Below are positions 6,969-15,654 of a stretch of DNA of 31,462 nt, one piece after another. Within the stretch, counting starts at the first letter, position 1; each line of letters begins with the position of its first letter. The stretch comes from CAZUGO01 sp964619935 (lineage in GTDB: Bacteria > Planctomycetota > Phycisphaerae > UBA1845 > CAIVHJ01): assembly GCA_964619935.1 (NCBI GenBank), contig CAZUGO010000016.1:1-31462 (forward strand). The letters run 5' to 3'. Position numbers and translations under genes: made by a program. The notes beneath the pieces were generated by a model that worked only from the letters and a program-made list of their open reading frames with translations, made no database searches and was not told where the DNA came from.

Positions 6969-7331
6969 CTCTGTTGGTGTGCCAGGCATCTTGTGATTGC
7001 TGGCGCTTCAAGTCCTTACGGGCCGCGATGACCGGCGGCGCCAAGCCGAGCGCGGGTGTCCGCCGCGAGGCTCCCAAACCCCGCCTCAGCGTCCGCTTCG
7101 GCGGGCAGCGCGGCGGCCGCGCCAAATTCCGCAGCCCGCCTGCCAGGAACGCGCCAAACCCCCAGAACATGATGGCTCCCGGCGGTTCCGGCCCAACTGG
7201 GGCGGCACCGGTGATGGCGGCATGCACATTGCTACAGGCTCCCGCGAGGGGGGGCAGCCGTACCCGTTGGTGTACCCGTCGACCCGGCGGTGACCCGGTC
7301 GTCCCGGCACTGGCTCAAGGCAGGGACCGAA

Positions 7332-9551
7332 ATGATCGAACTGACCATTCACGGTCGAGGAGGCCAGGGGGGCGTTACCTTGGCCAAGCTGATTGCCACG
7401 GCGTATTTCCTGAAGGGCAAGCATGTTCAGGCATTCGGGCTGTACGCTGCCGAACGATCGGGAGCGCCCATCCAGGCCTTCGTCCGCGTCGATGACCAAC
7501 CAATCACCAACCACAATCAGATCGTCCGGCCGGATCACGTCATTATCATCGACCGGGCCCTGATCGGGGCCCAGGTCGCGGTGGGTCTAAATCCGCAGGG
7601 GTGGGCGATTGTCAACAGTCCTGAGGGCCCGGAGCATTTCGCCGCAGCATTGGCTGGCAGAAAGGTGGCTGCGGTTGACGCCACCGCGATTGCCGTGCGC
7701 CACGGGCTCGGCACGCGCACCGTTCCGATCGTGAACACCACCATGCTGGGAGCGGCCGCTCGGGTGCTGGGGCTGACCGTGCAGGATGTTCGCGCGGCCC
7801 TCGCTGAGCTTCATTTTAAGAACGGCAACGTCAGCGCCGCTGAGGAGGCATTTGAGCAAGTTACGGCCCGGCACCTGACCGGTGAGATCGCGCCGGTGGG
7901 CGGGGCGACCGAGGTGCTGCCGGTGGCCGGCCTGCTCGACGACAACGCCGGGACGTTGCCGCCGATCAAGACCGGCGCCTGGGCCAGCCGGCAGCCGCAT
8001 CGTCGGGCGCTGCAGCCTCCTTGCAATCACGGCTGCCCTGCCGGCAACGACGTGCAGGCGTTTGTGGCGGCGGTGGCTCGCGAGCACTACGACGAAGCGT
8101 TGGGAATCATCCTGCGGACCTCTCCGTTTCCCGGGATCTGCGGGCGGGTCTGTCCGGCGCCGTGCATGGAGGCCTGCAATCGTCGGTTGCACGACGACTC
8201 GATCAACATTCGGGATCTGGAGCGCTATGTGGCCGACCACGGCCGCCGGCCGGCACCGACCAAGCCGTGGCGCGCGGAGCGGGTCGCGATCGTTGGCTCG
8301 GGACCGGCTGGGCTCAGTGCAGCGTACACGCTGGCCAGGCTGGGCTACTCCGTCCACGTTTTTGAAGCCGGCCGCGAACTCGGTGGTGCCCTGCGCACGG
8401 GCATTCCCGCCTATCGCCTGCCGCTGGGAATCCTGGACGCCGAGATCGGGTATATCATGCGTCACGGGGTGGAAGGGCATTGCGGGATACGCATCAAGCG
8501 TGCGGGACTGATCCGCCTGACCCGCGAGTATTCCGCGGTGTTCGTGGCCACCGGTCTGCAAGAAGTCCGCAGCCTCCATCTCGGCGGCGCGCCCACGGGT
8601 GTCGTGGTCGAAGGGATCGACTTCTTGGACCGGGCACGGCGGCACCGCGAGCGCCTCGACGGGCTGCGCGTGGTGGTCATCGGCGGCGGCAATACGGCGA
8701 TGGATGCCGCCCGCTCGGCACTGCGCTGCGGGGCCCGGCAGGTCCGCGTTCTGTATCGCCGTACCCGCAATGAGATGCCGGCCATCGCGGAGGAAGTGGA
8801 GCAAGCCCTCGAGGAAGGCGTTGATCTGGATGAGCTGATCGCCCCGCTGGCCGTACACACCCACGGTTCGCGGACGCTGCTGACCTGTCGGCGGATGATG
8901 CTCGGCGACACCGATGAAACGGGGCGGCGTCGACCGCTGCCCGACACCGCCGAGGATGCCCAGTTCGACGTTCCCTGTGACCGCATCATTTTGGCCCTGG
9001 GCCAGACGGCGGATCTGTCCATCTGGCCTGAGGGCACCGAGGTCTTTGAGGACGGGCACCTGCTTGGTCTGACCACGGCGCCCCTCTTTGCGGGCGGCGA
9101 CTTTGCCACCAGCGACGGTACGGTCACCGGAGCCATCGCCAGCGGCCGCAAGGCGGCACTGCACATCCACAAGACCGTGACCGGCGAGGACCTGTTTCCG
9201 ACCGCAGCGCCGGCCGTGGCGGCGCCGAACCAGATCCTGATGCATGTCTTCGCGCACGCTCCGCAGGAAGCGGTGGCGGTCTTGCCGCCGGCGTGGCGCC
9301 GGCGTCGGTTCACCGAAGTGCGTCTGGGCTATTCCGATGAACCCGGCCACCATCCGGCCGCCGAGGAAGCTGGGCGGTGCTTCAGTTGCGGCGTGTGCAA
9401 CGGGTGTGATCGTTGCCTGACGTATTGCCCGGAGGGCATCCTCGTTCGCGATTCCGAGGGCTACCGCTTTGATTATGACTATTGCAAAGGATGTGGCATC
9501 TGCGCCACCCAATGTCCGCGCGGCGTGATCTACATGGCAGAGTTGGGCTGA
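7332..9551 (+). CDS. Fused 2-oxoacid:ferredoxin oxidoreductase gamma subunit / GltD-like NAD(P)H oxidoreductase / ferredoxin
   Basis: A 739-residue three-part protein. The start at 7332 begins directly with the PorG motif MIELTIHGRGGQGG; a 14-codon upstream extension is not conserved-looking. Residues 1-about 190 are the gamma subunit (GRGGQGGVTLAKL). Residues about 222-305 are the N-terminal Fe-S region of the glutamate-synthase small-subunit family (PPCNHGCPAGNDV, then CGRVCPAPCMEACNR). Residues about 317-660 are an FAD/NAD(P) two-dinucleotide-fold module (AIVGSGPAGLSAAY near 317, VVVIGGGNTAMDAARSAL near 445, YRRTRNEMP). Residues 683-739 are a ferredoxin with Cys clusters CFSCGVCNGCDRC and CKGCGICATQCP. 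The fusion suggests electrons pass between ferredoxin clusters and NAD(P)(H). First gene of the por cluster; porA follows 24 bp later. Confidence 0.92.
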   Translation: MIELTIHGRGGQGGVTLAKLIATAYFLKGKHVQAFGLYAAERSGAPIQAFVRVDDQPITNHNQIVRPDHVIIIDRALIGAQVAVGLNPQGWAIVNSPEGPEHFAAALAGRKVAAVDATAIAVRHGLGTRTVPIVNTTMLGAAARVLGLTVQDVRAALAELHFKNGNVSAAEEAFEQVTARHLTGEIAPVGGATEVLPVAGLLDDNAGTLPPIKTGAWASRQPHRRALQPPCNHGCPAGNDVQAFVAAVAREHYDEALGIILRTSPFPGICGRVCPAPCMEACNRRLHDDSINIRDLERYVADHGRRPAPTKPWRAERVAIVGSGPAGLSAAYTLARLGYSVHVFEAGRELGGALRTGIPAYRLPLGILDAEIGYIMRHGVEGHCGIRIKRAGLIRLTREYSAVFVATGLQEVRSLHLGGAPTGVVVEGIDFLDRARRHRERLDGLRVVVIGGGNTAMDAARSALRCGARQVRVLYRRTRNEMPAIAEEVEQALEEGVDLDELIAPLAVHTHGSRTLLTCRRMMLGDTDETGRRRPLPDTAEDAQFDVPCDRIILALGQTADLSIWPEGTEVFEDGHLLGLTTAPLFAGGDFATSDGTVTGAIASGRKAALHIHKTVTGEDLFPTAAPAVAAPNQILMHVFAHAPQEAVAVLPPAWRRRRFTEVRLGYSDEPGHHPAAEEAGRCFSCGVCNGCDRCLTYCPEGILVRDSEGYRFDYDYCKGCGICATQCPRGVIYMAELG

Positions 9552-9575
9552 AACAAGACTCAGGAGGATGCGATC

Positions 9576-10748
9576 GTGGCCCGTGAACTGGTTACCGGAA
9601 ATCACGTCGCCGGCCGCATGCTGGCGCTCGCCGGTGAGGCCAACCGCGGCGCCAGAGGCTGCGCGGGCGGGGCCTATCCGATCACCCCGCAGACCGAGAT
9701 CATTGAGTACTTGCGGGCATTTGAGTTTACCAAGGGCAGAGTGGTTGCGGTCGAGTCGGAACACAGCGCCATGGGCGTGTGTATCGGAGCCTCCCTGGCC
9801 GGCGCTCGCGCCTTCACGGCCAGTTCCTCGAACGGCTTGGCGTATATGGCCGAGAACGTGTTCGCGGCCGGGTACTATCGGCTGCCGATCGTGATGATCG
9901 CGGTCAACCGGACTCTGGGCCCGCCGTGGAACATCTGGGTGGACCAGGGCGACAGCCTGATGTTGCGCGATGCAGCGTGGATCCAGCTCTACTGTTCGTC
10001 GCATCAGGATCTGGCGGACACCATCCTGCTGGCCTTTCGAGTGGCTGAAGATCCGCGGGTGCTGCTGCCGGTCATGGTGGCCCTGGATGGGTTTGTGACC
10101 TCGCATACCCAGATGGGCGTGGAACTGCCCGAGCAGCGGCAGGTGGACGCGTACTTGCCTGAGTGCCAAGTGCCGCACCGCCTGCGGCACGATCGTCCCG
10201 CGACCATCGGAGGGCTGACCTGGCCGCGCGAAACCCAACACCACCGCCTGCAAATCCAACAGGCCATGGAGCGGGTGCCGGCGGTCCTGGATGAGGCCGT
10301 CGCGGCGTTCGCCGGAGCGTTCGGCCGCCGGCCGGTCGGCGCGCTGGAGGCGGTTTCCACCAGCGACGCCGAGACCGTTCTGATCGCCTGCAACACCATG
10401 TCGGCAACCGTGCGAACGGTAGTCGAGCGCAGACGGCAGGCCGGTGAAGCCGTCGGCATGCTCCGGGCCAAGCTCTTTCGGCCGTTTCCGCGGGCCCCAC
10501 TGGCCGCCGCGGTCGTTGCGGCCAGGAGAATCGGCGTCCTCGATCGCAACCACTCGCCGGGCTCCGGCGGGATCTTCTGGCAGGAGGTGGCGACCACGCT
10601 TCGGGGTCGCAGCGGCCTGATTGTGCAGGACTACGTGCTCGGCCTCGGCGGGGGTGATGTGACCCCGCAGACCATCGACGAGATCGTCACCGACCTGGCC
10701 GGCCGGAATGAAGCCGATGAGCCGATCTGGAAAGAGGTGGCAGCATGA
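9576..10748 (+). CDS. porA: 2-oxoacid (pyruvate-type):ferredoxin oxidoreductase alpha subunit
   Basis: 390 residues, GTG start at 9576 eight bases after AGGAGG (9562-9567). The competing ATG at 9568 is in another frame and too close to that site. It carries the family signature YPITPQTEIIEYL (about 35-47), ESEHSAMGVCIGASLAGAR, and the substrate-region motif VNRTLGPPWNIWVDQGDS. The C-terminal domain II includes LFRPFP and DRNHSPGSGG. It acts with the gamma, delta and beta subunits to cleave a 2-oxoacid oxidatively to acyl-CoA, CO2 and reduced ferredoxin (or the reverse) in the cytoplasm. Its stop overlaps the porB start by 4 bp. The sequence alone does not fix substrate preference (pyruvate versus 2-oxobutyrate). 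Confidence 0.93.
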   Translation: MARELVTGNHVAGRMLALAGEANRGARGCAGGAYPITPQTEIIEYLRAFEFTKGRVVAVESEHSAMGVCIGASLAGARAFTASSSNGLAYMAENVFAAGYYRLPIVMIAVNRTLGPPWNIWVDQGDSLMLRDAAWIQLYCSSHQDLADTILLAFRVAEDPRVLLPVMVALDGFVTSHTQMGVELPEQRQVDAYLPECQVPHRLRHDRPATIGGLTWPRETQHHRLQIQQAMERVPAVLDEAVAAFAGAFGRRPVGALEAVSTSDAETVLIACNTMSATVRTVVERRRQAGEAVGMLRAKLFRPFPRAPLAAAVVAARRIGVLDRNHSPGSGGIFWQEVATTLRGRSGLIVQDYVLGLGGGDVTPQTIDEIVTDLAGRNEADEPIWKEVAA

Positions 10749-11656
10749 CGGTTGCAGCGGTCCAATCGCAGGCGGCGCCGGGCGCGCGGGTCCTGCGCCC
10801 GGGAAACACCAATTGTGCGGGCTGCGGAATGTCCATCGGCCTGCAGTGGTTGGGTCAGGCGCTGCAGGACGACAAGCCGATGATGGTGGTGCCGGCTTGC
10901 TGCGGCATCGTCACGGCCGGCGCATTTCCAACCTCCGCGTACGGCGTGCCGACTGCAGCCAGTACGTTCGCGAGCGCGGCGGCGGTCGCCACCGGCATCA
11001 GCGCCGTCGCCCGTTTGAATCACGAGGATGGACCGGTGGTCTGCTGGACCGGTGACGGTGGCACGTACGATATTGGCGTGGCCACGTTGTCCGCGGCGGC
11101 GGAGCGCAACGAGGATATCCTGTACATCTGCTATGACAACGAAATCTATGGGAATACCGGCGGCCAGCGGAGCAGTGCGACCCCGGCTGGCGTCGCCACG
11201 ACCACCACGCCGGCGGGCAAGCGTGAAAACAAGAAGGACATCATGGCGATCATGGTGGCCCATCGGATTCCGTACGCGGCCACGCTGTCGGTCGCACATC
11301 GCGAGGACTTCATGCGAAAGTTGGAGACCGCCCGCCAGGTCCGCGGGTTCAGGTTCCTGTTGATGCTTTCACCCTGCCCGACCGGTTGGAAATCCGAGCC
11401 GGAGGACAGCGTCGACTTGATTCGGGCGGCGGTTCAGTGCGGGTTGTTCCCGTTGTATGAAGTGTTTGACGGGCGGCGCTATCGGATTAACCAGTGCCCC
11501 AACGGAACGCCTGTGGATGGGTACATTGCCCGGCAGCGGAGATACACCGCCGCCGCCGCCGCTGTCGATGCCCAAACCATGGCGGCCGCCATCGGCCAGC
11601 AGTGGGACTACTTGCGCGCCATGGAGCGGGCGTTTCCGGCAGACGCCGGTGGCTGA
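10745..11656 (+). CDS. porB: 2-oxoacid:ferredoxin oxidoreductase beta subunit (TPP-binding)
   Basis: 303 residues, ATG overlapping the porA stop (ATGA), indicating translational coupling. It binds thiamine diphosphate and the proximal 4Fe-4S cluster: the TPP motif GDGGTYDIG (103-111) through DNEIYGNTGGQRS (131-143), and Cys residues C24, C27 (NTNCAGCG), C52/53 and C211 (SPCPTGW), matching the usual four cluster ligands. Length fits the family. It is the catalytic partner of the alpha subunit. The Ala-rich stretch near 268-276 (AAAAAVDAQ) is GC-rich coding repeat only. Confidence 0.93.
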   Translation: MTVAAVQSQAAPGARVLRPGNTNCAGCGMSIGLQWLGQALQDDKPMMVVPACCGIVTAGAFPTSAYGVPTAASTFASAAAVATGISAVARLNHEDGPVVCWTGDGGTYDIGVATLSAAAERNEDILYICYDNEIYGNTGGQRSSATPAGVATTTTPAGKRENKKDIMAIMVAHRIPYAATLSVAHREDFMRKLETARQVRGFRFLLMLSPCPTGWKSEPEDSVDLIRAAVQCGLFPLYEVFDGRRYRINQCPNGTPVDGYIARQRRYTAAAAAVDAQTMAAAIGQQWDYLRAMERAFPADAGG

Positions 11657-11734
11657 TGCGGGTGGCTGCACACCACGGGTCGCAGGCGGTTAAGGAGCGC
11701 GTCGTGCGGGAGTTCAAAGCCAGGGGGAACAGCC

Positions 11735-13030
11735 ATGATTGTCAAGAATACAACCACCCAGCCGCGTACACGAACCCGGCTCATTCACGGGCCCGGAAGG
11801 AGCCCGAAATGGGACTACGATCATCACGTGGTGCCGCCGATCTCGGCCAGCGCGACCTTCCGGCTGGACTCGGTGGAACGAGGTGCCCAGGGCTTCGAGG
11901 AGTTCGCCCACACGCCCGCAGGCGGATTGAAGCACGATCCGATCTACCTGTATGACCGCTTGGACGATCCGACGCGGGCCATGCTCGAGGACAACCTGGC
12001 CGTCGCCGAAGGCGGCGAGATGGCCTTGTGTTTCGCATCCGGAATGTCGGCCATCAGCGCGGTAATCGACGTCGTGCTGTCCACCGGCGATCACTTGGTG
12101 GCCCACGATGTCTTGTACGGCTGCACCTACTCGCTGCTGACGCACTGGTTGCCGAGACATGGGATCGAGGTCACGCTGGTCGATTTCAACGACGATGCCG
12201 CACTAGCGGCGGCCATCACCGGCAGGACCCGGATGCTCTATTTTGAGACGCCGGTCAATCCCGACATGACCCTCATCGACATCCTGAAGGTCAGGCGAAT
12301 CGCCGACACCCACAACGATCGCCGTAGCGAGGCCGACAAGATTCACGTTGTGGTTGACAACACCTTTGCCACCTCCTACTGCCAGCGGCCCATCGAGTGC
12401 GGGGCCGACGTCGTGTGTGTGTCGTTGACGAAGGGGGTCGGCGGCTTCGGCACGGAAATCGGGGGGGCCGTCATCGGGCCGCAGGGGTTGCACGATTCGC
12501 TGATCCTGTATCGGAAGGATTACGGGGGATCACTGGCTCCGCGCTCTGCTTGGACGACGCTGGTCTACGGCTTGCCGTCTCTGGCCGCACGCATGATCAA
12601 CTACCAGAAGTCCGCGGTCTACATCGCCAGGTTCCTGGAGCAGCACCCCAAAGTGCAGGAGGTTCGCTATCCGGGTCTGAAGAGTTTTCCGCAGTACGAT
12701 CTGGCGTACCGCCAGATGCGCGACTACCGCAATCACTTTGCACCCGGGTCGATGCTCTATTTCGTGCTGGCCGACAGCGACGACAATGGCGAATCCGCCA
12801 AACGCTTTGTCGACTGGATCGCGGATCACAGCTACTGCATTACGCTGGCGGTCTCGCTCGGGCAGATCAAGACGCTCATCGAATGCCCGTACTGGATGAC
12901 CCACTCCATGATGCCGGAAGCGCAACGGAAGTCGCACAACCTTTCCCCCAGCGGATGCCGCCTGAGCGTGGGGCTGGAGGATTGGCATGACCTGGTGGCC
13001 GACCTCGAAGAGGCCCTGAAGCATGCTTGA
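11735..13030 (+). CDS. PLP-dependent Cys/Met metabolism enzyme, methionine gamma-lyase-like
   Basis: 431 residues, ATG after an AGGGGGA site, 78 bp downstream of porB and on the same strand. It belongs to the cystathionine gamma-synthase / methionine gamma-lyase fold-type I family. The PLP lysine is K233 in SLTKGVGGFG, with D208 (VVDNTF), S102 region (FASGMSAIS) and Y128. The segment YGCTYSLL has Cys130 at the position of the Cys characteristic of methionine gamma-lyases (YGCTF), where synthases and cystathionine lyases usually have Gly. The PGLKSFPQY and MTHS...LSVGLED segments also resemble that enzyme. Expected reaction: L-methionine to 2-oxobutyrate, methanethiol and ammonia. O-acetylhomoserine sulfhydrylase is an alternative. 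The PLP lysine loop is atypical (no SGHxD). Confidence 0.85.
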   Translation: MIVKNTTTQPRTRTRLIHGPGRSPKWDYDHHVVPPISASATFRLDSVERGAQGFEEFAHTPAGGLKHDPIYLYDRLDDPTRAMLEDNLAVAEGGEMALCFASGMSAISAVIDVVLSTGDHLVAHDVLYGCTYSLLTHWLPRHGIEVTLVDFNDDAALAAAITGRTRMLYFETPVNPDMTLIDILKVRRIADTHNDRRSEADKIHVVVDNTFATSYCQRPIECGADVVCVSLTKGVGGFGTEIGGAVIGPQGLHDSLILYRKDYGGSLAPRSAWTTLVYGLPSLAARMINYQKSAVYIARFLEQHPKVQEVRYPGLKSFPQYDLAYRQMRDYRNHFAPGSMLYFVLADSDDNGESAKRFVDWIADHSYCITLAVSLGQIKTLIECPYWMTHSMMPEAQRKSHNLSPSGCRLSVGLEDWHDLVADLEEALKHA

Positions 13031-13052
13031 ACGCCCCACCCTCGGGAAGGGG

Positions 13053-13074
13053 CAGGGCGGAGGCGCCCGCCCTG
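13053..13074 (+). terminator. GC-rich hairpin after the gamma-lyase gene
   Basis: Perfect 8-bp stem CAGGGCGG (13053-13060) / CCGCCCTG (13067-13074) with a 6-base loop, 23 bp after the stop. No T tract, so terminator function is tentative. Confidence 0.4.
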
Positions 13075-13244
13075 GGGTCTGGCCTGGCGTTTGGCGCCTC
13101 GGCGACGCGACCTGGGCCGCGGAGCGCTGGGCTTGCTCCCCGGGAGCCGTCCCCAAATGAAGTTTCGGATTGCACGTCGGCCGTCACGGGCGTAGCATGA
13201 CCCGATGTCTTCTGGTCACATACGTTTGTTGGAGCGGTCGGGTC

Positions 13245-14201
13245 ATGGGTGAATCCATTCAGGTGAGCCGGGGTCGGCGAGGACGTGCTGCGGGCGGTTT
13301 CAAGAACGGGGCGGCGGCGATCATGGTGATCGTGCTGCTCAGCGGCTGTGATCCGTGCGTCAATAACCCCTGCGATGACGGGTTGGCCTGCAACGGCCAG
13401 GAGACCTGCACGGCCACCGGCTCGGAAGCGGGGTGCTTGTCGGGTCTGCCCGTCGCGTGTCTCAACGGTACCTTTTGTGCGGAGCCGGACGGCACCTGCG
13501 TGGATCCGTGCCTGGAGATGTCCTGTGATGACGGCGATGCCTGCACCATGGACGATTGTACTGCCGATTCGGCCGGCGCCGTGTCTTGTGCCCACGACGT
13601 CATTGAGGGCTGCTGCCAGTCGGACGCCGATTGCGGTAAGAACGAGCAGTGCGTCGACCAGGCCTGCCGGTTCACCGGCGACGAAAGCAATCCCTGCCTG
13701 ACCTTCGAGTTCGTCAGTGCACCGAACAACCTGATTCTTCCGGGCGTGCAGACGGCTCCGCTGACGACCGCGGATGGCAGCATCCAGATCGGCACGGTGG
13801 CCATCGAGTTTCGCGACGTGCTCGGCGCTGATTACTCCCGCGGGACCCAGCCCGTGGTGCACATCGGCATCGGCGAAGGCCAGGTGGACGTTGACTTGAT
13901 CAGCCTGGAGCTGATCTCGCAGAACCCCATCGAGGTCACCGGGATCCGGGTGTTTCCGCTGTTCAGCAAGTCGATCAATTCTGGCCGACCGCTGCTGATC
14001 CAGGGCCTTGATGAGGACGGTGAGCTGGCGATCAGCCAATCGTTCAGTTCGGTTCCCGACAATGTCGGCAGCCAGGACGAACTGTTGTCGGTCGACCTGC
14101 TCTTCGACGGAGCCAAGGCGCCGGTGTCTCGGGCTCGGATCGTGGTGCCGCAGGCGGCGTTCATCACCGTCCAGCAGATTTGCCTGACCACGGCCGAGTA
14201 G
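13245..14201 (+). CDS. Cys-rich lipoprotein with MopE-like repeats
   Basis: 318 residues from the ATG at 13245 (GGAG ten bases upstream); the frame is open from 13170 but that extension has no signal. A basic N-region and hydrophobic core end in the lipobox LSGC with C35, so a lipid-anchored envelope protein is expected. Residues about 35-150 contain repeated Cys motifs (CDDGLACNGQETC, CDDGDACTMDDC) like those of the vWA protein at 3655. Residues about 155-318 form a beta-rich domain (FEFVSAPNNLILPG, then GTVAIEFRDVLG) of unknown family. Monocistronic. Function unknown; metal binding is inferred from the repeats. Confidence 0.82.
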   Translation: MGESIQVSRGRRGRAAGGFKNGAAAIMVIVLLSGCDPCVNNPCDDGLACNGQETCTATGSEAGCLSGLPVACLNGTFCAEPDGTCVDPCLEMSCDDGDACTMDDCTADSAGAVSCAHDVIEGCCQSDADCGKNEQCVDQACRFTGDESNPCLTFEFVSAPNNLILPGVQTAPLTTADGSIQIGTVAIEFRDVLGADYSRGTQPVVHIGIGEGQVDVDLISLELISQNPIEVTGIRVFPLFSKSINSGRPLLIQGLDEDGELAISQSFSSVPDNVGSQDELLSVDLLFDGAKAPVSRARIVVPQAAFITVQQICLTTAE

Positions 14202-14214
14202 GGCGGTCGCGTCG

Positions 14215-14259
14215 GATGGGTCGGCGGGCAGCCGGGCAGGTCCGGACGGGCAACCCATC
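14215..14259. other. Inverted repeat between convergent genes
   Basis: GATGGGT (14215-14221) and ACCCATC (14253-14259) face each other across 31 bp between the lipoprotein stop and the methyltransferase stop. It could act as a bidirectional terminator hairpin. No T tract. Confidence 0.25.
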
Positions 14260-15109
14260 ATCCCGTGTTACGCAGGACAAAGCGGAGGTAGCGCTGTTTT
14301 CCGGAGGCCAGGCTGCGGTGAATGAATGATCCCTGGGCGCCGGTGAACTCGCGAAACAGCGGTTTGAACAGCAAGGGCATGTGTCGGCGAACCAGGCTGA
14401 GGCTGTAGGCCGAGTTCCGCTCCAGTCCGCGGACCACGTTGGCGGTGATGTCTTCCTCGTCGGCAATCGTCAGGTCGGTGGATCCGAGTTGGCGGCGCCA
14501 GGCAGCGCAGTGCTCCGACCGCCGAAAATCGGCGTACAGCAGGTGTCCGCCGGGTCTCAGGATGCGACTCACTTCTGCCAGGAACCGCGGGAAGTCGGGA
14601 TAGTCGATCGATGCTTCGATGTTGACGACGGCGTCCACGCTGTCATCCGCCACCGGGATGTTCAGGGCGTCCCCGCAGGCGAACTGCAGGCCGTCGCGGG
14701 CGTGCCGCCGCCGGCAGAAGATCACGGCCATGGGCGAGCGATCGATTCCCAGGTAGCTCCGCGGCTTGAAGGTGCGGCTGAGGTAGCTGGCTCCCCCACC
14801 GCGCCCGCAACTCATTTCGAGCACGCGGCGACCCGCCAGGTCCACCGCGCCGGCCACGCGCTGATACAGTTGAATGTACACGCGATTGGGCTCATCCTGC
14901 TCCAGCAGGGGGATGTGCTGGTCGTCCAATGGCGCGAACCCGTAGTTCATGAATGTGATTTCGGGCACATTGCGCAGTCGATGGTTCAGGTAGCGATACA
15001 GCGTTCCGGAAATCCGTTCACCGAACGCCGTCGACTGACCCTCGATCTGAGCGCCAGCCGTGGTCTGAGCCAAACGATCGATAATCTTGTCGACAAGACG
15101 GTTGGCCAT
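14258..15109 (-). CDS. SAM-dependent methyltransferase resembling mycobacterial phthiotriol/fatty-acid O-methyltransferases
   Basis: 283 residues from the ATG at 15109; the frame is open to 15217 but the extension is Ala/Pro-rich and non-conserved-looking. Class I Rossmann methyltransferase: motif I VLEMSCGRGGGASYL (96-110), acidic D123 (GIDRS), GDALN, and the post-motif segment VSRILRPGGHLLYADFR. The order and wording of motifs (VPEITFMNYG, DEPNRVYIQLY, VNIEASIDYPDFPRFL, GLERNSAYSLSLV) are strikingly like Mycobacterium Rv2952-type phthiotriol/phenolphthiotriol dimycocerosate methyltransferases and Mtf2. Substrate here is unknown; a lipid hydroxyl or carboxyl group is a guess. Convergent with the upstream lipoprotein gene, divergent from dodecin. 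Confidence 0.88.
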   Translation of the reverse strand: MANRLVDKIIDRLAQTTAGAQIEGQSTAFGERISGTLYRYLNHRLRNVPEITFMNYGFAPLDDQHIPLLEQDEPNRVYIQLYQRVAGAVDLAGRRVLEMSCGRGGGASYLSRTFKPRSYLGIDRSPMAVIFCRRRHARDGLQFACGDALNIPVADDSVDAVVNIEASIDYPDFPRFLAEVSRILRPGGHLLYADFRRSEHCAAWRRQLGSTDLTIADEEDITANVVRGLERNSAYSLSLVRRHMPLLFKPLFREFTGAQGSFIHRSLASGKQRYLRFVLRNTG

Positions 15110-15323
15110 GAGGATGGTGGCAGTGTATCGCCGGGGGGGGGGCACCGTCAAAGCGGCCGCAGGAGCCCTGGCGGCGGGCCGCCCGCCTGAGATTCGTAGG
15201 TTGCCCAGTTGCCGCAACGGCGTATAGACTGTGGCTGCGAAGCGTGACCCGGGGCCTGCCCAGTCGCGGCGTGCGACGCATGCAACAGGTCAGCCGTTAC
15301 CCATCCCACAAAGGAGCCGCATC

Positions 15324-15530
15324 ATGTCCAGCGTTGCAAGAGTAACGGAAATAACGTCCAGTTCCGACAAGAGCTTCGACGATGCCGTCCGCGGGGGCAT
15401 TGCCCGGGCCGGAAAGACTCTGGAGAACATCACCGGGGCCTGGGTCCAGGAAATGAAGATCGACGTGGTCGACGGCAAGATCACCCACTACCGGGTGAAC
15501 ATGAAGGTGACCTTCGTCCTGAAGGACTAA
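15324..15530 (+). CDS. Dodecin family flavin-binding protein
   Basis: 68 residues, start fixed by AAGGAG (15311-15316) eight bases upstream. The sequence VARVTEITSSSDKSFDDAVRGG, GAWVQEMKIDVVDGKITHYRVNMKVTFVL matches the dodecin fold (beta-alpha-beta-beta), including the conserved Trp (W50) that stacks on flavin. Dodecins form dodecamers that store or buffer FMN/riboflavin or CoA. Length is as usual for the family. Monocistronic; the riboflavin synthase gene lies 10 kb away on the other strand. Confidence 0.95.
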   Translation: MSSVARVTEITSSSDKSFDDAVRGGIARAGKTLENITGAWVQEMKIDVVDGKITHYRVNMKVTFVLKD

Positions 15531-15654
15531 CCCGGCGGGTGCTCCCAACAGGCGCTGCGATGGATTGCGGAGCGGGGCCGCCCGGGGTCGGCGTCGGGCA
15601 CGATCCCCGTTGGGTGGATCGCGCCCGGGAAGCCGATTCCGGGGTCTCTCTCGA

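Noticed and set aside
5698..7227. 509-codon reverse ORF, including a PEP-CTERM-looking GPEPPGAIMFWGFGAFLAGG stretch
   Set aside because: It runs antisense through the secreted protein gene and two intergenic regions with no consistent domain; the PEP-like stretch has no upstream coding region.
7587..10553. 988-codon reverse ORF over the por cluster
   Set aside because: Antisense shadow of clearly recognised PorG/PorA sequences.
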